From: Sperchopsis tessellata
Taxonomy: Eukaryota; Arthropoda; Insecta; Coleoptera; Hydrophilidae
NCBI GenBank assembly: GCA_033557685.1
Contig: JAWQRN010000391.1
Span: forward strand, 1 to 30,307
Length of the DNA: 30,307 nucleotides
Reading direction: 5' to 3'
Under the pieces are notes generated by a model. It saw nothing but the letters and a program-made list of their open reading frames with translations. It made no database searches and was not told the origin of the DNA. Below, piece by piece: positions 19,250 to 27,837 of this stretch. Every line of letters begins with the position of its first letter. The first letter of the stretch is position 1. A program made the position numbers and the translations under genes.

Positions 19250-20410
19250 AATTGTGTCATACTATTGCTCATTTAAATTATTCTGTGTGATCCTATTTGC
19301 CTTGGTAATACTTAGTAATTAACCTATGTCAATAAGCTGTTACGCGTTTAAATTTTTTTGGGGAAATTTATTTAATAACTTGAAATTTGGAGTGCCAGTA
19401 AATGTTTTACATCCTTGCTGTCAAACTTCTCCAACTTTGCTAGCAGAGTCAGCGGAAATTGTTGGCATATCCAGATCTGCCTCTGAAAGCCACGATGGAG
19501 TATTTCACCATAATGTCAAAATTAAAAATATATCCGGATAAATTCCATGAGAAGCAATGTCAGCTAAATTTTATTCACTATTTATATAATTCTAGTTGTC
19601 AATATTGGTAGCGGAGTGAATCTCAACAATACTGTTTGCGACGAAAGATTGTAATAAGCTGGATTCATTGTGTATCTAATACAAAACAATCTCTGAATCG
19701 GACCAGTACAATATTTGAGAGTTTATTTGCTAATTGGGCTAATAAAAGTTCACTACATAATATTAGTAGTGGTGTTATTAGATTGACAGTTGTTACTTTG
19801 ATTTCGGTAAATAGCAATTATACTTACACACACCTTATGATTTCGATTAATACTATTTATATATGCATCATTTGATGCATCACAAATGTATTGTAATTTT
19901 AATTTAATTAAATTAGTCAAAATATTCCTAAACCCCAACCATCTAACTTCTAGCACTTTTGGAATTTGATCATAGCAATCTACTTTTAGAGATCACAGTT
20001 GTTGAATTATTATTTTCTCAAGTATCGTGCAAGGAGTCCCCAAGCCAAGCGAGTCGAAGATTTTAGCGAAATCTGATAGGATAGTATGCTTTGATATGCA
20101 CAGTTCATTTAAATTTTGAATAAGTATCCGAACTACTGACCCAAACTATATAAGTAATTTTGTCTGTTCGTTACTACTTAGAAACACAGCACTTAACCGC
20201 CCCTCATCATTTCTAACCCAATTTTTGTACTGTTCGAAATCCACTAGTGTAATGGAAAACCAGCAGATCCCAAAGTGTTCGTTACATCTTGGCAAGTTTG
20301 AATAGCTTCTTGTTCATATTTGAAGGTCACAATCAAGCCATTAACATAAATATCTTTGGCAATAACCTACGAAGCTACTAAAACCTTAATTTATGTATCC
20401 CTAATCACTA
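19250..20410 (-). pseudogene. BEL/Pao pol relic: RT end, RNase H and linker
   Basis: On the minus strand, from right to left: FKYEQEAIQTCQDV and SAGFPLH (about 20330-20260), a segment matching KRTILSD-IA-like residues (HTILSDFAKIFDSLGLGTP near 20080-20025), KIIIQQL, LEVRWLGFRN (about 19955-19925) and ICDASNDAYI at the start of RNase H (about 19880). Then LADIASHGIYPDIFL and TPSWLSEADLDMP (about 19545-19470), and FKLLNKFPQKNLNA. The same order is seen in the better-preserved Pao at the right edge of the window (for instance PSWLSLPELDMPNF), so both belong to BEL/Pao. Numerous stops and frameshifts mark it as older. No integrase or LTR was recognised to its left. SINE copy 2 abuts it at 20411. 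Confidence 0.82.
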
Positions 20411-20411
20411 A

Positions 20412-20648
20412 CTTCACATCTGAGAATGTTGCCACATCCAGTGTTTAAACTAGAATTCGGTTCTTTTACGCGCACGTGGTCTTAATTTACCTTCAATAAA
20501 CGGGAACCACAATTTTACATTCCACCCGGAAGACGAGAACAACAAAGATTTTTCTCAAATCACAATAAGCCGGCCGCCTCTGGGCCTCGAATTCGAGACC
20601 TCGCGCTTAGTAGCCTAGTACTTAGCCACTGAGCTAACGAGCTGGTAA
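20412..20648 (-). mobile_element. tRNA-derived SINE, copy 2
   Basis: Minus-strand head CGTTAGCTCAGTGG (A box, plus coordinates about 20627-20640), B-box-like GGTCTCGAATTCG (about 20589-20601), the GGCGGCCGGC stretch, and the central block AAGACCACGTGCGCG (about 20470-20484). After that AACACTGGATG is shared with copy 1. The SINE-specific tail of copy 1 is not evident, so this copy appears 3'-truncated or diverged at about 20412. It lies between a Pao relic and the RNase H end of LINE-2, both on the minus strand. Two copies in 30 kb suggest an abundant family in this genome. Confidence 0.78.
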
Positions 20649-20654
20649 AAATGC

Positions 20655-21362
20655 TAAATAAGATCACGCACATTTTAAATAACGGTACAAAACCTAATGC
20701 TTCGAATATAGCATTAATGTCTTTAGGCAGGTGTTGATTTTTGAATCATTGTTAACGAGGTGATAATTGGTAAACAACCTTTACCTTTTGTTCTGTAACT
20801 ATATTTCATGTCAAATAGCTTTTTAATATTATCGCTGATAATTGCAAGAACGTACAGTTAAGATAGAAGGATATAAGTAACATTTCCCATAGTATTTGAT
20901 GCTTTTGTTAAAGAATCCACTGTATCATTATATTTTATACCAATATGACCGTCCGTAAATATTTGTATTGCAAGTGGCTACTTTTTTGAAATATCATAGT
21001 TAATGAAGACATTTCTTAGTTGCATTTGGTAATCCGAAATATTTTGCAAGAATACTGTGTTGATAGGTATATTTGATTGGGGATGCCGCGTCTTTTTTTT
21101 TTTCGCATAAATTAATGCACATAACTTGTTCGAGTATGTATAGCTGTCTACCAACGGGGGTAAGTGTTTATGTATTGGAGCGGAGCTTTCAAAACAGCTA
21201 TAGATATGTTGTGAATTTTTTATATATATTTGACTACTTTTTTTATATATTCTATGTAATGATATGTTAACAGTTTTCTGCGTAGTTCCAGAGCTATTTA
21301 TCCTGATTCTGCCACTACAATGTCTATAGGGATACTACGTAACATGCCCAGATATAATCTAT
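20655..21362 (-). pseudogene. LINE-2: post-RT region and RNase H relic
   Basis: The minus strand reads NRLYLGMLRSIPIDIVVAES and ALELRRKLLTYHYIEYI (about 21360-21240), the classic LINE segment after the RT thumb. It is followed by a decayed RNase H with VDSYTYSNKLCALIYA (about 21155-21105), DGHIGIK with NDTVDSFTKASN (about 20955-20885), close to the HxGIxGNExAD motif of LINE RNase H, and SDNIKKLFDMK (about 20840-20805). RNase H after the RT is typical of I-group LINEs. The segment is in the same strand and order as the RT at 23155-24290; a PLE-1 insertion (21365-23150) lies between them. The RNase H match alone is weak; the post-RT match is stronger. Confidence 0.65.
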
Positions 21363-21364
21363 TA

Positions 21365-21497
21365 CTATTAAATGTAATAGACTTCCAAGGTTATTATCTA
21401 TTTGAAGGTTGTTTTCGGGTGGAAACCGTGTAGAGACTCTGATATGTGCCGACGTTTCGTCCACTGTTGCACATTTTTAAGGCGAGTAACGTTACTA
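21365..21497 (-). mobile_element. PLE-1 copy D: inverted tail flanking copy C
   Basis: Minus strand: a TCGCC-led hammerhead-like motif, then SLYTVSTRKQPSNR and the family end next to TGTAATAGACTTCC (plus, 21372-21387). It matches 3586-3690 closely and lies head-to-head with copy C, whose RT starts at about 21498. The same inverted-tail arrangement is thus found at both PLE-1 loci in this window. Confidence 0.82.
21448..21484 (-). ncRNA. Hammerhead-like motif in PLE-1 copy D
   Basis: Minus strand order GCC, TTAAAAAT, GTGCAACAGT, GGAC, GAAAC, GTC, GGC. Stem I GCC/GGC and the GAAAC-GTC core are intact; the CUGANGA box is poor and stem II lacks its left arm GTCC. Confidence 0.35.
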
Positions 21498-23150
21498 CAG
21501 GATACCACTTATAAACGTCTAACGTCAAACTACACATCAAAAAATAGAGAAATTGATTACCAATGTCATAAAAAGATTCACCCTTGATCCACAAGTACAG
21601 AAGAAGGTCATTCCACACGATTCTCGAATCCCTCGTTTACAGTCTACCTCGTTTATGGCCTACCTAAGGTACATTAACCATTGATGCCTCTTTGACTGAT
21701 TGCCGGTGCAATAGGGTCTGTCACATATAAATTGGCCCGATTTCTCACCCCGCTACTTAACAAATTAGTCGGACGATTCGAGTTCCACATAAGAAAATTC
21801 ATTCCATTTCATAGAACATGTTTCTAGTATAAGACTAGCTCCATCAGACTTAATGGTCAGCTTCAATGTCGAGTTTCTTCTCACCAGTATACTCGTGGAT
21901 TATGCTAATAGCATCATCAGCGATCTTCTGAGATGGGAAGGTTCATCTCAAGGAATTGCGGAGCTGACGGAGGTTTGTCTGAGGTCCATTTATTTCCAAT
22001 TTAGGAACTATTTCTATAAACATTCATCTGGAGCAGCTATGGGTTCCCCGTTGTCCCCTGGTGTTGCCAATATTTTTATAGAGGCATTTGAGCAATTGTC
22101 ATTATCATCCTCTGATATGAAGCCTAAATGTTAATTCCATTACGTGGATGACACTTTTGTTATTAACTATTAACACCCCAAATATATGTTTTACAATGGA
22201 GATTGAGTTGTCAGGCTCCCTCTCTTTCTTAAATGTATTGTTGAAACCTAGATCAGATGGTATATTTCTTAATTCTGTTTATCGTAAGCTCACGTATACC
22301 AATAGGTACTTGAATGCATAGTCGTCCCTGTCTGAAAATATCTGTGATTAACTCTCTCGTACAACGAGCTTTCAAGTTGTATGACACAGTTGTACTTTCT
22401 CAGGAGTTTCATTCTGTCACCGATACGCTGTTATCTAATAGTTCAATAAGACGTTTCAGGAATCTACTCATCGTAGTAAAAAATACTTCGAGGTGAAAGC
22501 AACAGCTCATCTACCATTCGTCAAGTATTCGACGGAGAAAATTGCCCTCATACTAAGAAAATTTGATAACAAAACAGTATTCTCTCCAATACAAAAGGTT
22601 TCGCAAGTTATTTCTTCTTCAAAAGATGCCATTCCGTTACAAAGCGACGGGGTTTATCAGGTCCCTTAATTCTGTTTTAAGGTATATATTGGAGAAACTA
22701 AGCGTACTATTGCTACTCGTTTTAAGGAACACAAACGCTGTACTCGTCTTGGTCATATAATTCAGTTGACCATGGATGAACATCGTCATAAAAATGGCAC
22801 ACCATTATGTTCCAAGATACTAAAGTCTTAGCGCGGGAGCCTTCTTATTTTCCCAGAAATTTTCGAGAAGCCCTTGAGGTTTATAATAGCTCCAACAATA
22901 TCAAGAAGGTTGATGGTTTTCATCTATCCATTGCTAAGAGGATCCCCCTCTCTCATTTATCTCCTCCTGCACTCGCGAACAACCGTCTGACTGCAACGAC
23001 TCAGCGCTAGTGCACATCCCCTACTCTAGTCCTTGCCTATTTAAGCATGATCAGGCCGAGTTTGGATCACTCGCCTTGATAATGTCCCTTGTTACAGTGG
23101 ACGAAAGCTGGCACTTATTAGAGCTTCTACACGGTTTATATCATCTCTAA
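21498..23150 (+). pseudogene. PLE-1 copy C: most complete Penelope-like RT plus GIY-YIG endonuclease
   Basis: Plus strand, in order: DTTYKRLTSN (about 21502), YGLPKVH (21654-21674, typical of Penelope RTs), LARFLTPLLNKLVG (about 21735), MVSFNVEFLLTSILVDYANS in the place of motif A (21853-21912), GAAMGSPLSPGVANIFIEAF (motif B, about 22030-22090), YVDDTFVI (motif C, 22139-22162), then RAFKLYDT, FRKLF, GVYQVP (about 22650), YIGETKRT-like residues (about 22682), HTIMFQDTKVLAREPSYFPR and REALEVYN with the likely catalytic glutamate (about 22867-22890). The YVDD pair survives, preceded by a stop. Several frameshifts and stops are visible. The N-terminus of the protein is missing. The element lies inside LINE-2, between its RT and RNase H parts, so it inserted after LINE-2 arrived. 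Confidence 0.9.
23070..23113 (+). ncRNA. Hammerhead-like motif in PLE-1 copy C
   Basis: GCC, TTGATAAT, GTCC, an 11-base loop, GGAC, GAAA, GCT, GGC. Stem I GCC/GGC and stem II GTCC/GGAC are both perfect; the cleavage triplet is altered (GCT for GTC) and the box has an extra T. Confidence 0.4.
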
Positions 23151-23154
23151 CTTA

Positions 23155-24290
23155 CTAATATATTTATGAGATGTTTGAGCAAACCAAAGACTTCTTGGAC
23201 TTGCAGACCATCAAGGATGCATTAGTATCAAAACTCCACCCAACATGGCAGATGGCTCTTAATATGTTCAAACTTCTTTTGTTTTAGCAATACTACTATC
23301 AATACGCATATTCCTATCAAGCTTATGATCTAATATTAAACAATTTTACACTATCTGTGTATGGAATTTTTAATACCGCTAGATTTGTGAAAAACTTTAC
23401 GCTTGGAGAATGTACATATATTTCATTTTCTAGCAATATGCTGATGCCTTGATTGTCTATCGAGGGATTCAATTTCAGGATTACATTGTCCAAATCAGCG
23501 ATTAATATATCAAAACATAGCATAAATACATATGTTGTCCGCAAACTGGATGATTTTTATATCTCCGTTAACTAGATTTTCCAGATCGTAAGTATATAAT
23601 ATAAAGTATTGAACTAAGAATGCTACCTTGAGGAAATCCTCTGTTAGAAATCCGGGGAATAAAAAGACCTTATGTTTTTACATATAATTCTCTCAAAGAA
23701 ATAAGCGACATGATCATCAGTCAAATTATTGGGGACATGTAGCTCATTCATTTTCTTTGCTGAACAACATTGCCATACGCTTCATCTATATCTAAGAAAA
23801 GTCCGGTAATATATTGATCGTTTGCGAACGCTATGTTTATATCTGTTACTAGTGCTGAATCGCTATCTATACGACAGTTTAGATCGAAAGCCATATTGGG
23901 TTTTAGGCAATTTACCGTAAAGGTCCAGCTAAGAGTAGAGTTGATTTTTGTAATACTCTCAAATGATTTAAAAACGCGTACTGAGAGAACGATTAGACGG
24001 TATAAATTTGTCATAAACGGAACTTCCTGAGGTTTCAATACTGGTATTATAATATACTACTTCTAATCTTGACAGGGTTTCGCTGTATTAAAATAGCATT
24101 GAAAATTTTCAACCATTTTAACTTGACCACTCGTGGTAGAATATACTATACAATGTAAAGGAGTTTGTCTTTTCCAGGCTCAGTATAATTTTTTAATGCA
24201 AATTGTTCGTTAAATGTGATCTCGGTTACATTGTCTTAATAAATATTTGCACGAAAATATTGATGAGGAGTGGGAGTGTTCCATATTATA
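23155..24290 (-). pseudogene. LINE-2: reverse transcriptase relic
   Basis: Minus strand, right to left: FNEQFALKNY and EPGKDKLLYIVYS (about 24220-24150), VLKPQEVPFMTNLYR (about 24050-24000), CRIDSDSALVTDINIAFAND (about 23880-23820) and LFLDIDEAYGNV as motif A (about 23815-23780). RGFPQGSILSS-like residues form motif B (about 23645-23610), FADN in place of FADD is motif C (about 23545-23534), and LNILRAICHVGWSFDTNASL is the thumb (about 23275-23200). The order and spacing are those of an I/Jockey-type LINE RT. The second aspartate of motif C is now asparagine and several frameshifts are present, so it is inactive. Upstream it meets a palindromic PLE-2 insertion; downstream a PLE-1 insertion separates it from its RNase H. 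Confidence 0.85.
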
Positions 24291-24693
24291 CATATAATGG
24301 GGTAAAATTCTGGTAAAGAAACACCAATTGTCTATAAATTAATTAATAATAATTTTGTTTGTCTACCGTTTTCGTAATTCGTATAAAGCAGCAATTGTTA
24401 AAAGAACTATTCTTAAAGCTAAGAGATAATCATGGTACAACTTCTGTTGTAATTTAAATAAACAAACTCATAGTAAAACTCTGTAGCAGAACCAAAGTAA
24501 CATTACCAAATCCAATATTCTCAAGACATCATATGGTGAATGGTGGTTTAAGTCTTGGACATATTAACTCATATAGACGTCCGATTCTTAAAAAAGTTGG
24601 ATAACACAGTCAAAAATATTTATCCATTAATGGGGGTGAAATTCCGCAAAAGAAACTCTAATTGTCTACAAATTATTTCATAATAATAAATTT

Positions 24694-24740
24694 GTTTGTC
24701 TACCGTTTTCGAGGCGTCTCGCTTCTACTTCAGGACAAAC
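24694..24740 (-). ncRNA. Hammerhead-like motif, left arm (best stem I)
   Basis: Minus strand: GTTTGTC, CTGAAGTA, GAAGCG, AGA, CGCCTC, GAAAA, CGGTA, GACAAAC. Stem I GTTTGTC/GACAAAC is a perfect 7-bp helix, stem II GAAGCG/CGCCTC has one A-C mismatch, and GTA fits the NUH rule for cleavage. The CTGANGA box has an extra T and GAAA an extra A, so activity is uncertain. Confidence 0.5.
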
Positions 24741-24873
24741 TAGTAATAAATACAATAAAATCAAAACACTAAAACAAAGGAAAAATGTATCAGGCTGAAA
24801 TTCAGTCTCAATTTCAAATTTTCCCACATGTCCTTTATTTTAGTGTTTATTGATTTTATTGTCTTTATTACTA

Positions 24874-24925
24874 GTTTGTCCTGAAGTAGAAGCGAGACGC
24901 CTCGAAAACGGTAGAAAAAACAAAC
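24874..24925 (+). ncRNA. Hammerhead-like motif, right arm
   Basis: Mirror copy of 24694-24740 with the same core. After GGTA the stem I strand reads GAAAAAAC instead of GACAAAC, so stem I is weakened. Transcription across the palindrome would place two opposed motifs in one RNA. Confidence 0.4.
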
Positions 24926-25177
24926 TTATTATTATGAAACAATTTGTAGACAATTAGTGCTTCTTTTCCGGAATTTCAACCCCATTTATGGATTAATATT
25001 TGAGACTGTGTTATCCAAATTTTAGAATCGGACGTCTATATGAGCTAACATGTGAAAAAATTGGACACACCATTCACCATATGATGTCTTGAGTACATTG
25101 GATTTGGTAATGTTGCTTAGGTTCTGCTATAGAGCTTTAATATCAGTTTGTTTATATAAGTTGTACCAATATTCTCT

Positions 25178-26160
25178 CTAAGCTTTTAGAGTAGTTCTTT
25201 TTACATTTGCTGCTTTATGTTTAAAGTTTATGAAATTGGTTATGTTGGAGTCTACTTTGCATATGAAAAGAGCTCCTCTTCTTTCTGTAACCACCTTAGT
25301 ACAATCGCTAGTCCACCACATTACTCCCTTATTAGTATTATGTTTTGTATTAGCTGTTTGCAGTATGCTGATCATTATTTCAAAATTTTCCATATGTATT
25401 AGAGTTATTATTATTTAATTCATGCAAAGTTAATGCATACAATTTATCCCTCTTAATATTGGAAATATTCCATTTATGATGAGGAATGAAAGTGTATTTA
25501 CTTATTGGAGTTGAATTATTTTCAAATTCAAATAAAATTGCGTACTAATCGGATCCCATAGTAACTGAGTGAATATTCCATGAGATTGAAGATGCAATGT
25601 CAGGAATAGATGTTGTGAGCTCTATTGCAGACTTGTTTTCGTTAGGTTTATAGATTCTTGTGGATGATCCATTATTTAGGAATATTAGGTTGTTGTTCTA
25701 AAGAGCATCTAAAAGATGTGATTCATCCAAATCAGTGACGTCACACTCCCACGCAACGTGATGCAGATTAAAGTCTCCCGCCAATATAAACTCTTTTTTA
25801 AGCTTCCATACTATATTATTCTATTCAATGGAGTCTCCCCGATATATGTTTTATATTAACATAGTAAATATAGAGGTTTCGTGAGAATTTATTTTTAATA
25901 CCTACCCCTGCTAACATTACTTTGTCACTTTTAAGTTGAATTTCTTCAAATATAAAACCATAACGGAGTAATGTTGCTACCACTCTCTTTCAATCGAGTC
26001 GGTCTTGTCGAACAATGTTATAATTATTAAATTGGATGCAACAAGTAAGCTTGAACCAGGTTTTCGAATTTTTATTAATATCTGAGTTCAGTATAGATAG
26101 AAAATAGTCTAAATTGCATTTATTTTAAATAACTGACATAGCGGTCCACTGTAGGGATGT
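25178..26160 (-). pseudogene. LINE-2: APE-type endonuclease and linker
   Basis: Minus strand, right to left: FNNYNIVRQDRLD (about 26036-25996), EEIQLKSDKVMLAGV (about 25960-25910), EFILAGDFNLHHVAW (about 25790-25748, the GDFN motif of APE endonucleases), DLDESHLLDAL (about 25730-25700), SSISWNIHSVTMGSD (about 25595-25551, the SD of the SDH motif), then the linker with VMWWTSDCTKVVTERRGALF (about 25325-25270), which matches the PWW...C segment before LINE RTs. Frameshifts and stops interrupt it. The enzyme would nick target DNA. The linker runs into the palindrome at about 25217, which repeats part of it backwards. Confidence 0.85.
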
Positions 26161-26399
26161 TGTCGTCGTGATTATTTTTATTTACTAAACAAATATTTTT
26201 ATTCGGTTTATTTACTATTTATATTTAAAATAAACTAAAACATGTTTTCCATTTTTTTGTATATTTTTCCCTAAGAAGAAATATAATTACTTCAATTATG
26301 TTTTTCCCCCTAGTCTATTGATTTTCTTTTAGGGATTTTACTTGTAGCAATAACTGGTACTTTGGAACTATTTGTGATTTCTTCTTCAAGAACTAGTTG

Positions 26400-27130
26400 G
26401 GACATGTATGTTCTTGTACTTTTAACAGGTATCGACTCTTATCACCTTGTTAAAGTTTCTGAGATAGAGAAATACAGAAATATCTGGAACTATTTGTGAT
26501 ATTACACCTGAGTATGACTCGTTATCACACACATTCGCAGTATCCCTACAGGAAACGTTTTCCGTTCCCATTATATTTTTAATTTTCGTTAACCTATTCA
26601 ATTCTACGCAATTATTCATTTCAGAAGTCGAATAAGAATCCTTGCGATTCACACGAAAAGGAGGATCCTGAGAAGTATATTCATCGTTCTAATGATTACA
26701 ATCTCACCTTACCTCACTGCTACAAACTTTAGCGGTATAGCCAAAAAATAAGCAATCCAGATATATACAATTAATGCTGTGTCATCATAAACCAGATAAT
26801 TGTCGTCAGAGACGTTTATGTCTTTCAATTTATAATATTCTATAACTATTATTTGCATTAGGAAATAAACAGTTTTGATGGGACATGGGGACATCTGTGA
26901 TATATAGCAAATGATCTTTTGAATAGCCTATATGGACGTATCTTACTACCTCACGGCATCTGGCTATGTACTGAGGAAAAAATGCCGCATAGTTATTTTT
27001 AATGAGCTATTCTGATTTAAGTAAGGTATTTGCTGCTGTGAAGTCTACACATTCCACTTTTATTTTAGGTTTGCCAATTGAAGAAATATTTTTAATACAT
27101 CTTTTAATATTTTAATTTTTTTTAAATTTT
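26400..27130 (-). pseudogene. LINE-2: ORF1 (Gag-like, CCHC zinc knuckles) relic
   Basis: Minus strand: KIKVECVDFTAANTLLKSE (about 27063-27008), IARCREVVRYVHIGYSKDHL (about 26965-26905), CLFFGYTAKVCSSEVR (about 26757-26712) with the spacing of a CxxC...GHTxxxC zinc knuckle, and DSYSTSEMNNCVELNRLTKI followed by ENVSCRDTANVCDNESYSGV (about 26640-26515). This order (recombination-like domain, knuckles, CPE-RQ-like segment) is that of ORF1 proteins of I/Jockey LINEs, which bind the element RNA. Several knuckle cysteines are changed (for example the first CxxC is not intact) and frames shift. It lies just upstream of the endonuclease of the same element. Confidence 0.72.
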
Positions 27131-27837
27131 AGAGTTCCAATAATCATACAGTATAACCATCCTATATTTTGTGGCTGAGAAGAGGATTGTTTCATTGTAA
27201 TATATTTGTACAATTCACTTTAGTTCGATAGAGTGGGACTGTATTATGTTAAATGAAAGTCAGTGTTACTAATTGTTTAACACTATTTATTTGCAGAGCT
27301 GTTTCTTCTTTGAACGTCGGATACCGAGAGGGCGAGTATACATTTTTTGTTAGCGGGATCCGTACAGTGGACGCGTTTTGAACTACTACGAGAGTCAAAG
27401 AAGTAGGCGGTAAATTTAAATTTAAAATCAAAACTGTAATATAAACTTCTACTTTGAACATTCACAGAAGTTCAAACTAAGGGAGACGAATACATGAAAA
27501 TTTTAAATGTAAAACAATGGTATCAAATCAAATGAAAATAGTAAATAATAAAGAAAATAAGAAAAAAAACTATGAAATTAAGATATAGCCACAAAATATG
27601 TGCATAACAATAAAACATAGTAAAAGTAAAAAAATAGAATGGTTATAACTAAGAAACAGAATAGTTATAACTTAAAAAATAGAACAAGGTAAAGAATATA
27701 CATTATAAGGTAAGAAATATGAATGGTATAACCACCTAGGATTATCATAAGGACATATACATAAAAATACACACAATATAATTACAGAAAATAAAAAAGC
27801 ATAGACACTTTACAATGAAACAATGAGATAATTTCAC
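27131..27837 (-). other. Non-coding region 3' of Pao pol, probably containing its 3' LTR
   Basis: This stretch separates the stop of the Pao pol (27838) from the start of LINE-2 ORF1. It is AT-rich with a long A-rich part on the plus strand (27485-27830). It includes a GC-richer spot (27315-27400) and, on the minus strand, a polyadenylation-like AAATAAA near 27290. These fit an LTR, but I could not set ends: TGTTAAATG...CATTCACA (27247-27466) has TG/CA termini but no purine tract. Short open frames here (27249-27465) look spurious. A 22-bp direct repeat (AGAATGGTTATAACTAAG-like) lies at about 27637-27680. Confidence 0.4.

Larger units (their letters stand above)
24291..25217. repeat. Large palindrome: inverted PLE-2 tails plus inverted LINE-2 linker
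   Basis: Arms of about 400 bp (24376-24788 and 24827-25217) are inverted copies over nearly their whole length, around a loop of about 40 bases. Examples: AAAGCAGCAA at 24385 against TTGCTGCTTT at 25207, CATCATATGGTGAATGGTG at 24530 against its complement near 25070, and CTACTTCAGGACAAACTAGT against its complement near 24880. The inner half of each arm is PLE-2 tail with the hammerhead-like motif. The outer half is LINE-2 sequence between endonuclease and RT, so the left arm holds this LINE segment backwards. A third, truncated PLE-2 tail (24298-24374) lies outside the left arm, in the same orientation as the left-arm tail. Confidence 0.88.

Noticed and set aside
25217..25418. Plus-strand open frames at 25.2-25.4 kb
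   Set aside because: They are antisense to the LINE-2 linker, which carries the recognised WWTSDC segment on the minus strand.
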